The notes under the pieces were generated by a model. It was given only the letters and a program-made list of their open reading frames with translations, was not told the DNA's origin and made no database searches. This document shows positions 7,762 through 15,835 of a stretch of 64,000 nucleotides of DNA, one piece after another. Numbering within the stretch: position 1 is the stretch's first letter; the number at the start of each line of letters is the position of its first letter. The stretch covers positions 25,035 through 89,034 of the forward strand of contig NZ_BAYE01000024.1 of the NCBI RefSeq assembly GCF_000685095.1, read 5' to 3'. The DNA is from Paraburkholderia caledonica NBRC 102488 (GTDB taxonomy: Bacteria; Pseudomonadota; Gammaproteobacteria; Burkholderiales; Burkholderiaceae). The position numbers and the translations under genes were made by a program.

Positions 7762-8877
7762 ATGACTATGCCCAGCAAGAACCCTGACGCCGCCCCGACC
7801 ATCGCGCTCGCCGCGGGACTGCGTGAACACTTCGACAATGTGATCCTGCCGATGTGGCGCGGGCCCGGTTTCAACGGAGCGCTCAAACTGCCGTACGAAG
7901 CGCTCAGCGCGGAACATCACCTTCCGGAGCCCGCGCAACGTTATCGGGCAATGGCCTGCGCGCGCCAACTCTTTGTGTTCTCCGAAGCCGGCGACGCAGC
8001 CCACGCGCAAGTTCTGTTCGATTCCCTTACGCACACTTTTCAGGATACGGAACACGGCGGTTGGTTCTATAGCGTCGATGCGCAAGGCGCTCCGCTCGAC
8101 ACCGCGAAAGACCTGTACACACATGCGTTCGTCGTCTTCGCCTGTGCGGAATATGGCCGCCGCTCCGGCAATCGCGACGCGCTGGAAATCGTGCATCGCA
8201 CGTCCGCGCTGATTCAGTCGAAGTTTGCCGCTGAAGACAATCTCTTCAATGCCGCGCTCACGGCCGACTTCACCGCAGTAACCGGCACACCGGTTCAGAA
8301 TCCTTTGATGCATTTAACGGAGGCTTGGCTCGCAGCCCGCGAAGCTACGCGCGACAACGCTTTCGACGCCGCACTAAGCCGCCTGGCCGGCGCGGTCGCT
8401 CGTCACTTCGTGCATGCGCCGTCGGGCTGCATCGCGGAATTGCCGATTGGCACCCACGACAATCGCCTCGAGCCGGGGCATCAGTTCGAATGGTTCTGGC
8501 TTGCCAAGCGGGCAGGCGCCCTATTCGAGGGAACAGATCTTATGGAAGCACTGACGCGCGCGTTCGATTTCGCGCAACGCAATGGTGTAGATCAGGAAAC
8601 GGGCGGCGTCTGTGCGTCACTCGATGAAAACGGGCGGATCAAAGATCCGACTCAGCGCATCTGGGCACAAACGGAATATCTGCGAGCACTCGCGAGCCAC
8701 GACGAAGCCGTCGTGCGGGCCGATCTGCCGCGGCAAATCGAACTGTTCCAGCAACGTTTCTTGCGGCCGCAAGGCTGGTTCGAATGCAAAACTTCAACAG
8801 GTGAAGTAGCGCGCGCCGACATGCCGTCGACCACGCCTTATCACCTCGCAACGGCGTTTAATGCGTTGCCGGCCTGA
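7762..8877 (+). CDS. AGE family epimerase/isomerase
   Basis: This 371-residue protein belongs to the N-acylglucosamine 2-epimerase superfamily, an (alpha/alpha)6 barrel that includes mannose isomerases, YihS and cellobiose epimerases. Visible signatures are HGGWFYSVD (substrate-loop region), KDLYTHAFVVFACAEY, the GHQFEWFWL segment with the catalytic His, and RIWAQTEYLRAL with the conserved Arg-x-Trp and Glu. The length matches bacterial aldose-ketose isomerases better than renin-binding proteins. It is a cytosolic monocistron. Which hexose it acts on cannot be decided from the sequence. The ATG two codons further on (MPSK) is a possible alternative start. Confidence 0.88.
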   Translation: MTMPSKNPDAAPTIALAAGLREHFDNVILPMWRGPGFNGALKLPYEALSAEHHLPEPAQRYRAMACARQLFVFSEAGDAAHAQVLFDSLTHTFQDTEHGGWFYSVDAQGAPLDTAKDLYTHAFVVFACAEYGRRSGNRDALEIVHRTSALIQSKFAAEDNLFNAALTADFTAVTGTPVQNPLMHLTEAWLAAREATRDNAFDAALSRLAGAVARHFVHAPSGCIAELPIGTHDNRLEPGHQFEWFWLAKRAGALFEGTDLMEALTRAFDFAQRNGVDQETGGVCASLDENGRIKDPTQRIWAQTEYLRALASHDEAVVRADLPRQIELFQQRFLRPQGWFECKTSTGEVARADMPSTTPYHLATAFNALPA

Positions 8878-8989
8878 CACCGCAGGCCGACGTACAAGCG
8901 AGGCGAACACTCTTTTGCAGCGGCCTCGCCCTCTGGCGAGATCCGCCAAACATTCGCCGCGGCGCGACTCGCTCACGCCGCCCGGTCGC

Positions 8990-9265
8990 TCAATACTCTT
9001 CGCGCTGCCAAGGGCCCCAATCGCTGCCGTCCGATCTGGTTCGCATATACGTTGCGCTTTGGCCAGTAGGCGTGTCGGACGTGCCGCCTTGCGGCTTACG
9101 GTCGGTGGTGTGGAGGGCAAAAGCCTGGCGGTCGTCGGCGTCCACGGTGATTCGGCCGACGGGGTCCGGTGCGTCGTCTTGAGGTGATTTAGACTCCAAT
9201 ACCGCGAGATAGGGGGTCAAACGGCTCCAGAACGACGTAAGTTCTTCTTGCAAATAATGTGTCAA
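8990..9265 (-). CDS. Small hypothetical protein with TTG start
   Basis: This 91-residue protein begins MTHYLQEELTSFWSRLTPYL, where the first residue is encoded by TTG at 9263-9265. An AGGA ribosome site lies six to eight bases upstream. The centre is Asp/Pro-rich and the C-terminus (SDGSDWGPWQREEY) is acidic and Trp-rich. No signal peptide or membrane segment is visible. I do not recognise the family. The plausible ribosome site and third-position GC support a real gene. It is divergent from the cold-shock gene. Confidence 0.55.
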   Translation of the reverse strand: MTHYLQEELTSFWSRLTPYLAVLESKSPQDDAPDPVGRITVDADDRQAFALHTTDRKPQGGTSDTPTGQSATYMRTRSDGSDWGPWQREEY

Positions 9266-9483
9266 TGTTTTTCCTGGAAGAGTAATACAAGCAGTTTACC
9301 CTACCCGGAGGCACGTCCTTTTTTGTGCCCTCGACGCCTCGAAAAGGCCGAAGCCGGGGAATACCCGAATACTGGTTGATTGGCGTCCGTCATAAAGACG
9401 TGATACAACTCGTACTTCGCGCTCGATCTCGATTTGAGAAATAGCGGTCGCGAATGCAATACACAACATTTACTGGATCAAAA

Positions 9484-9687
9484 ATGGCAACAGGTACTGT
9501 GAAGTGGTTTAACGATGCAAAGGGCTTTGGTTTCATCACGCCGGACGACGGTGGCGAAGACCTGTTTGCACACTTTTCGGAAGTTCAAGGCAGCGGCTTT
9601 AAGTCCCTGCAGGAAAACCAGAAAGTGTCGTTCGAAGTGAAGCAGGGCCCGAAGGGCAAGCAAGCTGCGAACATCACGCCGGCCTAA
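9484..9687 (+). CDS. cspA: Cold-shock protein, CspA family
   Basis: A 67-residue single cold-shock domain: MATGTVKWFNDAKGFGFITP carries RNP1 (KGFGFI), and DLFAHFSEVQ corresponds to RNP2. The protein binds single-stranded nucleic acid and melts RNA structure in the cytoplasm. An in-frame ATG at 9454 would add ten residues foreign to the family, so the ATG at 9484 is preferred. Neither start has a clear Shine-Dalgarno, and the upstream 150 bases could be the long structured leader usual for csp mRNAs. A strong intrinsic terminator follows at 9737. Several paralogues usually exist in such genomes, so the exact csp letter is not certain. Confidence 0.95.
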   Translation: MATGTVKWFNDAKGFGFITPDDGGEDLFAHFSEVQGSGFKSLQENQKVSFEVKQGPKGKQAANITPA

Positions 9688-9736
9688 GTACCAACGGTAC
9701 GTTGAGGCACGCGTAGGCGCTTGCGCCTAATACAAG

Positions 9737-9767
9737 AATGGCCCGCTTCCGCGGGCCATTTTTCTTT
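9737..9767 (+). terminator. Intrinsic terminator after the cold-shock gene
   Basis: The perfect 10-bp stem AATGGCCCGC (9737-9746) / GCGGGCCATT (9751-9760) with a TTCC loop is followed by a T-rich run. It lies 50 bases after the csp stop and also separates it from the convergent chemoreceptor gene. Confidence 0.9.
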
Positions 9768-9798
9768 TCTGGCTGCCCGATTTTTGAGCGCGAACCGT

Positions 9799-11430
9799 TT
9801 AAATCGCGCGCATTCCCGACACCGAAAATTGCCCGAATTCCGCCGGCGTTTCGTCGATCTGTTGTGTGCGCAACACAGCCGCCGAAATTTCGAACACGGA
9901 AACAGCCTGCTTCAATTGCTGAGTCTGTTGATGCAACGAAGCCGCCGCTGCCGCAGCCTGCTCGACGAGCGCCGCGTTTTGCTGCGTCATCTCGTCCATT
10001 TGCACAACCGCCTGGTTCACCTGCTCGATGCCCGTGCTTTGCTCGAGCGACGACGCACTGATTTCAGCCATCATCTGCGTCACGCGCGAGATCGAGGCGG
10101 ACACGTTGCTCATCGCTTCGCCGGCATGCTCGACGAGTGCCGATCCGCCCTGAATCTCGGCGACCGATTCGCTGATCAACGTCTTGATTTCCTTGGCCGA
10201 CTGCGCGCTGCGCTGGGCCAGTCCGCGAACCTCGCCTGCCACGACCGCAAAGCCGCGGCCCTGTTCGCCTGCGCGCGCCGCCTCGACGGCCGCATTCAGC
10301 GCGAGAATATTGGTCTGGAACGCAATGCCGTCGATCACCGAAATAATCTCGGCGATCTTGTCCGAGCTTTGCGCAATGCCCCGCATCTTGTCCACCACCT
10401 TGTCGACTACTTCGCTGCCGCGCGAGGTCGCCTCGAGGGCCGTTTCGGCGAGCGCGTTTGCTTCGCGCGCATGATCGGCGTTCTGACGCACTGTGGCGGT
10501 CAATTCTTCCATGCTCGACGCCGTTTCTTCGAGCGAGGCGGCCTGATTTTCAGTGCGTGCGGAAAGATCGGCGTTGCCGGTCGCGATTTCATCGGCGCCG
10601 AGATGAATGGAGTCGGCCGACTCGCGCACGGTCTGCACGGTGCGCGCGACGCTCGCCTGCATCTTCGCAAGGCCTGAGAACAGCCGGCCGATTTCGTTGG
10701 TGCCCCGGGCGGCGATCGGCTGATCGAGACGCCCTTGTGCGATCCGGTCGAAGTGACGGCCCGCTTCCTCCAGCGGTGCGACTACGCCACGGCGCAACGC
10801 CATATGCACCGCAAACGTCCCCCCGACCAGCGCCAGCAGAATCACAATGCTGACGACCCGGAATGCGGCCATACGCGCGTCGATGGAATCGAGCGACGCG
10901 CGGCTCGCCGCATTGCCGAACTGCGTGAAGTTATGCAACTCGGTCAGATAGCCGTCCTGGAACGATTGCGTCGGCTGGTCGAGAAACGCCTGAATGTTGT
11001 TTGCGTCCAGAAACTGCGCCAGTTCCGTGAGCGCGCCGTGCAGCTTCTTGTAGCGCTCGGCGAGGGCTGCGGCACGGGCGCCGTTTTCGTCGCTCGTTTT
11101 CGGGGCGCTCATGAAGGCGTTGAACGATTGCTCGGCGGCCGTCAGCTGCTCGCGCGCATGCTGAACGATATCGGTCGGCTCCGCGCCGCCGCGCACCATG
11201 CGCGTACCGGCACGCGACAGGTTGATGCGGGCGTCCATCAGATGCTGCGTGGTTTCGTTGACGGCATCCACCTGCTTGAGCGCGATGTTTGAAAGGTCGC
11301 CAACGTCGTCATGGGTTCGCGTGAGCGACCAGAAACCGAGACCTACCGTGACAAGCTGGAAAACGCAGAACGCGGCCAGGACACACAACAGGCCGGATGC
11401 GACCTTGATCTTGCTGAACATCGGGAACAC
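9799..11430 (-). CDS. Methyl-accepting chemotaxis protein (Tar-like, four-helix-bundle sensor)
   Basis: A 543-residue transmembrane chemoreceptor. TM1 is near residues 8-30, followed by a periplasmic four-helix-bundle ligand domain of about 155 residues. TM2 (SIVILLALVGGTFAVHM) comes next, then a HAMP domain (residues of roughly 210-265, with GRLDQPIAARGTNEIGRL) and the long cytoplasmic signalling hairpin. The invariant tip reads IDGIAFQTNILALNAAVEAA. The C-terminus lacks a CheR-tethering NWETF-like pentapeptide. The Glu/Gln-rich adaptation sites flank the tip as usual. The ligand is unknown. The gene stands alone, as dispersed receptors do, and a sigma-28-type promoter lies just upstream (11466-11492). 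Confidence 0.95.
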   Translation of the reverse strand: MFPMFSKIKVASGLLCVLAAFCVFQLVTVGLGFWSLTRTHDDVGDLSNIALKQVDAVNETTQHLMDARINLSRAGTRMVRGGAEPTDIVQHAREQLTAAEQSFNAFMSAPKTSDENGARAAALAERYKKLHGALTELAQFLDANNIQAFLDQPTQSFQDGYLTELHNFTQFGNAASRASLDSIDARMAAFRVVSIVILLALVGGTFAVHMALRRGVVAPLEEAGRHFDRIAQGRLDQPIAARGTNEIGRLFSGLAKMQASVARTVQTVRESADSIHLGADEIATGNADLSARTENQAASLEETASSMEELTATVRQNADHAREANALAETALEATSRGSEVVDKVVDKMRGIAQSSDKIAEIISVIDGIAFQTNILALNAAVEAARAGEQGRGFAVVAGEVRGLAQRSAQSAKEIKTLISESVAEIQGGSALVEHAGEAMSNVSASISRVTQMMAEISASSLEQSTGIEQVNQAVVQMDEMTQQNAALVEQAAAAAASLHQQTQQLKQAVSVFEISAAVLRTQQIDETPAEFGQFSVSGMRAI

Positions 11431-11465
11431 CTGAAGGCAGAGAATGACTGGGAACTACCTCAGGG

Positions 11466-11492
11466 TTAACGGCAGCACCGTTCTTTGCTTAA
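11466..11492 (-). promoter_or_regulatory. Sigma-28 (FliA)-type promoter for the chemoreceptor
   Basis: On the minus strand TTAAGCAA is followed by an 11-bp spacer and GCCGTTAA. The geometry equals that of enterobacterial FliA promoters (TAAAGTTT-N11-GCCGATAA), and seven of eight -10 bases match. It lies about 35 bp upstream of the receptor start codon, so the receptor would be co-expressed with the flagellar regulon. Confidence 0.65.
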
Positions 11493-11691
11493 GGTCAAAA
11501 ACTTCAAAGATCGTCTTACGTCGTGTTTACGTCGGCCAACGTCTGAATTCCTACCGTCGCAAGCAACAATGCCGGGCAGATATTTCCGATTCATCTTGAC
11601 GGCGCGCGTTGGCGCTTCCTAGAGTGGGTAGGGACTGACGCGCGTACGCCAGTGCGCACTGCCACCGCAGGCCTTCCTCGAAGGAATCACA

Positions 11692-12126
11692 ATGACCGAC
11701 CTACTCGACCGGGCGCGCGGCGCATTGCACGCCCAGCCGTTCAGCATGCTGCTAGGCGCAGAGCTGATGCACACGGGCACCGACGAACTGACGTTGAGCC
11801 TGCCGATCCGCGACGAGTTGCGGCAGCAGCACGGCTTCGTGCATGGCGGCGTAATCAGCTATCTCGCCGACAACGCGATGACCTTTGCCGGCGCACTATC
11901 GCTCGGACCCAAGGTCGTGACGGGGGAATACAAGATCAATTACTTGCGCCCTGCGATGAACGGCACGCTGATCGCGCGGGCGAAGGTGGTGTATGCGGGC
12001 CGCCATCAGGCGACCTGCCAATGCAACATCTTTGTGATGGACGGCAACCGCGAAAGACTCGTCGCGGTTGCGCAAGGCACGGTCAACCGGATCGGCGAGA
12101 ACGGCGATCACGAACCGGCGAATTAA
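11692..12126 (+). CDS. PaaI family hotdog-fold thioesterase
   Basis: This 144-residue protein has the hotdog fold of the PaaI/YdiI-type acyl-CoA thioesterases. The central HGFVHGGVISYLADNAMTFA contains the conserved HGG and the catalytic Asp of the long helix, and VVTGEYKINYLRPA is the usual following strand. It hydrolyses a CoA thioester, probably aryl- or short-chain acyl-CoA, in the cytoplasm as a multimer. Immediately upstream GAAGGAAT provides a good ribosome site. It is convergent with the fucose operon, 39 bp from its last gene, and no pathway partner is next to it. Confidence 0.9.
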   Translation: MTDLLDRARGALHAQPFSMLLGAELMHTGTDELTLSLPIRDELRQQHGFVHGGVISYLADNAMTFAGALSLGPKVVTGEYKINYLRPAMNGTLIARAKVVYAGRHQATCQCNIFVMDGNRERLVAVAQGTVNRIGENGDHEPAN

Positions 12127-12165
12127 CGCTCAGGCTTCAAACGCTCGCCGCCGGCTCCTAGTGGC

Positions 12166-13014
12166 TTACTCCGCTGCGTAAGTCTTCTGCGTTTGTTCGC
12201 CGAGACCTTCAATGCCGAGACGAATCGTCTGACCGGGCTTCAGATACACCGGATTCGGCTTGACGCCCATGCCGACGCCCGGCGGCGTTCCCGTGGAAAT
12301 AACGTCGCCCGGTTGCAGGCTCATGCACTGCGACACATACGAGACCAGCTTGGCAACACCGAACACCATCGTCTTCGTGCTGCCGTTCTGATAGCGGTGT
12401 CCGTCCACTTCGAGCCACAGGCTGAGGTTCTGTGGATCGGCGACTTCGTCGCGCGTGACCATCCACGGGCCGATCGGGCCGAACGTGTCGAAGCCCTTGC
12501 CCTTGTCCCAGGTGCCACCGCGTTCGATCTGCCATTCGCGTTCCGACACGTCGTTGATCACGCAATAGCCTGCGACGTAATCGAGCGCGTTCGCTTCGTC
12601 CACATATTTGGCCGGTTTGCCGATCACCACGCCGAGTTCCACTTCCCAATCGGTCTTCTTCGAGCCGCGCGGAATTTCGACGTCGTCATTCGGACCGGAG
12701 ATCGCGCTAGTCCACTTGTTGAAGATGACCGGCTCAGCGGGCACGGGCAAGTTCGACTCGGCCGCGTGATCCGCGTAATTCAAACCGATGCAGATGAACT
12801 TGCCGATCTTGCCGACGCACGGGCCCATGCGCGGATTGCCCTCCACGACCGGCAGCGAAGCCGGGTCCAGCGCGCGCAGCCGGGCGAGGCCCTCGTCGGT
12901 CAGCGCCGCGCCGTCGATGTCGGCAACTACGCCGGACAGATCGCGGATCTTGCCTTGCGCGTCGAGCAAGCCCGGCTTTTCCTGGCCTTTCGGCCCATAA
13001 CGAAGCAGTTTCAT
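12166..13014 (-). CDS. Fumarylacetoacetate-hydrolase family protein, probable 2,4-diketo-3-deoxy-L-fuconate hydrolase
   Basis: A 282-residue FAH-fold enzyme. The family core begins at GKFICIGLNYADHA. The divalent-metal ligands lie in DWEVELGVVIG and the following YCVINDVSEREWQ, and the substrate-binding TGTPPGVGMG is near the C-terminus. In operons of this composition the FAH enzyme cleaves 2,4-diketo-3-deoxy-L-fuconate (or the rhamnonate epimer) to pyruvate and lactate, the last step of the oxidative deoxyhexose route. That assignment is by context. The closest general annotation would be ureidoglycolate lyase-like or 2-hydroxyhepta-2,4-diene-1,7-dioate isomerase-like. It is the last gene of a six-gene minus-strand run and lies 78 bp behind the SDR gene. 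Confidence 0.88.
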   Translation of the reverse strand: MKLLRYGPKGQEKPGLLDAQGKIRDLSGVVADIDGAALTDEGLARLRALDPASLPVVEGNPRMGPCVGKIGKFICIGLNYADHAAESNLPVPAEPVIFNKWTSAISGPNDDVEIPRGSKKTDWEVELGVVIGKPAKYVDEANALDYVAGYCVINDVSEREWQIERGGTWDKGKGFDTFGPIGPWMVTRDEVADPQNLSLWLEVDGHRYQNGSTKTMVFGVAKLVSYVSQCMSLQPGDVISTGTPPGVGMGVKPNPVYLKPGQTIRLGIEGLGEQTQKTYAAE

Positions 13015-13092
13015 CGTTGCACTTTCCTCTGGGTTCAGTGGTGTTCGGTTGTTACGTCAGTGCGCCGGCTTGCGACGCCCTGTGTCTATGCG

Positions 13093-13836
13093 TCAGTTCG
13101 ACCAGCCGCCGTCGATCACATGTGCGTGGCCCGTGGTGAACGCCGATTCGTCCGACGCGAGATAGAGCGCCAGCGCAGCAATCTCTTCGGCCTTGCCGAT
13201 GCGGCCCATGGGCTGGCGCGCGACGAACGCCGCCTGCACGGCTTCGAGCGTTGCACCTTGCGCCGCGGCCTGCGCCGCGATCCGCTGTTCGAGCGACGGC
13301 GATGACACTGTGCCCGGGCAGATCGCGTTACAGCGTACACCACGCGTGACGAAATCAGCGGCAACCGACTTGGTCAGCCCGATCACCGCCGCCTTCGACG
13401 CGCTGTACGCGAAGCGATTCGGCACGCCCTTCACGCTCGACGCCGCCGACGACATATTGATGATCGAGCCGCCGCCGCGCTCCAGCATGGCGGGCAGGAA
13501 TGCGCGGATCATCCGGTACATTGCCTTCGCGTTCAGGTCGAACGCAAAGTCCCAGTCTTCCTCGCTGCATTCCAGGATCGAGCCCGCGTGCACGAAGCCT
13601 GCGCAATTGAACAGCACGTCGATCGGACCGACTTCTGCGGCCAACGCCTTGATGGCCTCGCCATCGAGCACGTCCAGCTTGCGCGCTTCGACGGGCTTCC
13701 CCGCGAGCCCGTCAATGCGGATGTCGGTGGCGATCACGCGCGCGCCTTCGCGCGCGAACATTTCGGCGGTCGCGAGGCCGATGCCCTGTCCCGCCGCGGT
13801 GATCAATGCTGTCTTTCCGGCCAGTCTTTGTGTCAT
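13093..13836 (-). CDS. SDR family oxidoreductase, probable 2-keto-3-deoxy-L-fuconate dehydrogenase
   Basis: A classical 247-residue short-chain dehydrogenase. The cofactor loop TAAGQGIG lies at residues 13-20, and Asp at about residue 38 favours NAD over NADP. NCAG is at about 77-80. The catalytic residues are Ser in NMSSAAS (about 130), Tyr144 and Lys148 in YSASK. The C-terminus (TGHAHVIDGGWSN) is the usual SDR end. In the non-phosphorylating L-fucose route this enzyme oxidises 2-keto-3-deoxy-L-fuconate at C4 to the 2,4-diketo acid that the downstream FAH-family hydrolase splits. The function is by operon context; the SDR class itself is certain. Confidence 0.9.
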   Translation of the reverse strand: MTQRLAGKTALITAAGQGIGLATAEMFAREGARVIATDIRIDGLAGKPVEARKLDVLDGEAIKALAAEVGPIDVLFNCAGFVHAGSILECSEEDWDFAFDLNAKAMYRMIRAFLPAMLERGGGSIINMSSAASSVKGVPNRFAYSASKAAVIGLTKSVAADFVTRGVRCNAICPGTVSSPSLEQRIAAQAAAQGATLEAVQAAFVARQPMGRIGKAEEIAALALYLASDESAFTTGHAHVIDGGWSN

Positions 13837-13875
13837 CTACGACTCCAGTTGAATGGGCTAAACGTGTTCGTCACG

Positions 13876-14706
13876 TCACAGTCGATAAAACGCGGCGGCG
13901 TTGCCGCCGAAAACCGCTTCGCGCTCGCCGTCGTCAAGCGACGCAAGCAGCGTGTTGGCCACCGAATGCCACAGCAGATAATCGCCGTTCAGTTCGAGCA
14001 CCGGCCAGTCGCTGCCCCACATCAGCCGCGCGGCGCCAAACGTAGCGAGCAGGTGCTCGACGTATGGCCGTAGTGTCTCTTCGGTCCAGCCCGGCGACGC
14101 CTCGGTTGCGAGCCCCGACAGCTTGCAGTGCACGCCCGGCAGCTTCGCGAGCCGCGCGATCGCATCGGCCCATGTTTGCCAGCCGGCCTGACCGTAGCGG
14201 ATGGGCGGCTTAGCGCCGTGATCGACCACGATGCGCAGCGACGGAAAACGCCGCGCGAAAGTTTCCACATGGTCGACATGCCGTGCATAAATCAGCGCGT
14301 CGAAGGCGAGGTCATGCGCGATCAGCGCTTCGATTGCAGGCGCGAGATCGGGATTCGCAATCCACGTATCGTCGGGCAGGTCTTGCAGCATGGGCCGCAC
14401 GCCTTTGAACTTGGGCTCTTGCGCGAGCGCTCCGATCAAAGCCGGAGCCGTAGGCAGCAGGAGCGGCACCCAGCCGACCACGCCGGCAATGGACGGCTCC
14501 TCGCGCGCAATGTCGAGCAGATAACGCGTTTCGTCGATGGTCGGCGCCGCCTGAACCACGACCGTTCTTTCGATGCCCGCCCTCTCTCGCAACGGTTTCA
14601 GATCCGCCGGGCCGAAAGGGCGGTACAGAATTTCGAGCTCCGGCGTAAGCCATTCATAGTCGCCGCGAGCGGGGTCCCAATAGTGCTGGTGAGCGTCGAT
14701 ATGCAT
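13876..14706 (-). CDS. Amidohydrolase family protein, probable L-fucono-1,5-lactonase
   Basis: This 276-residue TIM-barrel metal-dependent hydrolase begins MHIDAHQHYWDPARGDYEWL. The HxH metal ligands (HQH) and the WDP/YEWL pattern are typical of COG3618 sugar lactonases. The C-terminal LMWGSDWPVLEL carries the conserved Asp. I chose the ATG at 14706 because the HQH strand must be N-terminal; the longer frame to 14775 overlaps the preceding gene and adds Arg/Ala-rich sequence. It starts eight bases after the upstream aldo/keto reductase stop, so the two are translationally linked. It would hydrolyse the lactone made by that dehydrogenase to L-fuconate. Confidence 0.9.
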   Translation of the reverse strand: MHIDAHQHYWDPARGDYEWLTPELEILYRPFGPADLKPLRERAGIERTVVVQAAPTIDETRYLLDIAREEPSIAGVVGWVPLLLPTAPALIGALAQEPKFKGVRPMLQDLPDDTWIANPDLAPAIEALIAHDLAFDALIYARHVDHVETFARRFPSLRIVVDHGAKPPIRYGQAGWQTWADAIARLAKLPGVHCKLSGLATEASPGWTEETLRPYVEHLLATFGAARLMWGSDWPVLELNGDYLLWHSVANTLLASLDDGEREAVFGGNAAAFYRL

Positions 14707-14714
14707 CTTCACGT

Positions 14715-15755
14715 TCAGTTCTGTGGCGCGGGCGCGCGAGGGTCGAGCAAGCCTTCCTCGCGCAACGCGGACCACAAGGCCCCGGGAATCGGCAACTCGA
14801 ACGACGCAGCGTTCTCACGCAATTCGTCGGCACTGCGCGCGCCGGTCAGCACGGTGGCGACCGCCGGATGCGCATACGGAAACTGCAAGGCTGCGGCGGC
14901 GAGCGGCACGCCGTGGTTGCGGCAGACTGTCTCCAGTTGCGCGACTCGCTCGATGACTTCGCGCGGCGCCTCGCCGTAATTGAATTTCAGATCGCCTTCG
15001 ATGCCGCGCGCCAGGATGCCCGAGTTGAACGCGCCGCCTAACAGGATGCTAACGCCGCGCTGTTCGCACGCCGGCAAGAGGTCGTCGAGAGTCGCCTGTT
15101 CGAGAAGCGTATAACGGCCCGCAAGCAACGCGCAATCGATATCGAACTCGGCCATCGCGTCGAGTATTACAGCGCCTTCATTGACGCCGAGTCCCACGGC
15201 CTTAACCGCGCCGGCCGAGCGCAGTTCGTCGAGCGCGCGAAAACCACCGCCTTCGGTCAGTTGCCGCCAGTAGTGAGGATTGTTCTCGCCGTGCGTGACC
15301 CGCCCAATGTCGTGGACCAGCAGAATGTCTATATCGACGATGCCGAGGCGCTGCTGGCTGTCTTCGAACGAACGCAGAATACCGTCGTGCGTGTAGTCGT
15401 AGATCGCTTCGAAGGGCAGCGGATCCTGCCAGCCTTCGCTGCCGTCGTAGGGGTTGGTACGCGGTACGAAACGGCGGCCCACTTTCGTTGACAACACATA
15501 TTCGCTGCGTGGATAGCGGCGCAAAGCGTCGCCAAGACGATGCTCCGCTTTGGTGTGGCCGTAATGCGGCGCGGTGTCGAAATAGCGCACGCCGGCGTTC
15601 CAGGCGGCCGCGACGGTGGCGTGTGCTTCTTCTTCGGACAGATCGCGGTAGAGGCCGCCGAGGGGCGCGGTGCCGAGACTCAATCCGGTTACTTGCAATG
15701 CGCTGCGGCCAACACGGCGGCGCTGCTCGATTTTCGAACCGTTCGTTGCAGTCAT
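14715..15755 (-). CDS. Aldo/keto reductase, probable L-fucose (D-threo-aldose) 1-dehydrogenase
   Basis: A 346-residue aldo/keto reductase of the galactose/fucose 1-dehydrogenase type. The catalytic Asp60, Tyr65 and Lys91 are seen in RYFDTAPHYG and LSTKVGRRF, and the fourth-site His in DILLVHDIG. The barrel continues with ALLAGRYTLLEQ and ends in ATVLTGARSADELREN. The ATG at 15755 has AAGGAGA upstream; earlier in-frame starts would overlap the preceding gene. It oxidises the aldose at C1 to the lactone with NAD(P), the entry step of the route. It lies 80 bp behind the dehydratase gene. Confidence 0.9.
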   Translation of the reverse strand: MTATNGSKIEQRRRVGRSALQVTGLSLGTAPLGGLYRDLSEEEAHATVAAAWNAGVRYFDTAPHYGHTKAEHRLGDALRRYPRSEYVLSTKVGRRFVPRTNPYDGSEGWQDPLPFEAIYDYTHDGILRSFEDSQQRLGIVDIDILLVHDIGRVTHGENNPHYWRQLTEGGGFRALDELRSAGAVKAVGLGVNEGAVILDAMAEFDIDCALLAGRYTLLEQATLDDLLPACEQRGVSILLGGAFNSGILARGIEGDLKFNYGEAPREVIERVAQLETVCRNHGVPLAAAALQFPYAHPAVATVLTGARSADELRENAASFELPIPGALWSALREEGLLDPRAPAPQN

Positions 15756-15835
15756 TGAGCGTGTCTCCTTCTTGCTCCGGTCGCATGCAAGCGGTTGCTG
15801 TTGCATGCCCTTTTTATCACACGGCAAGGCAACGC

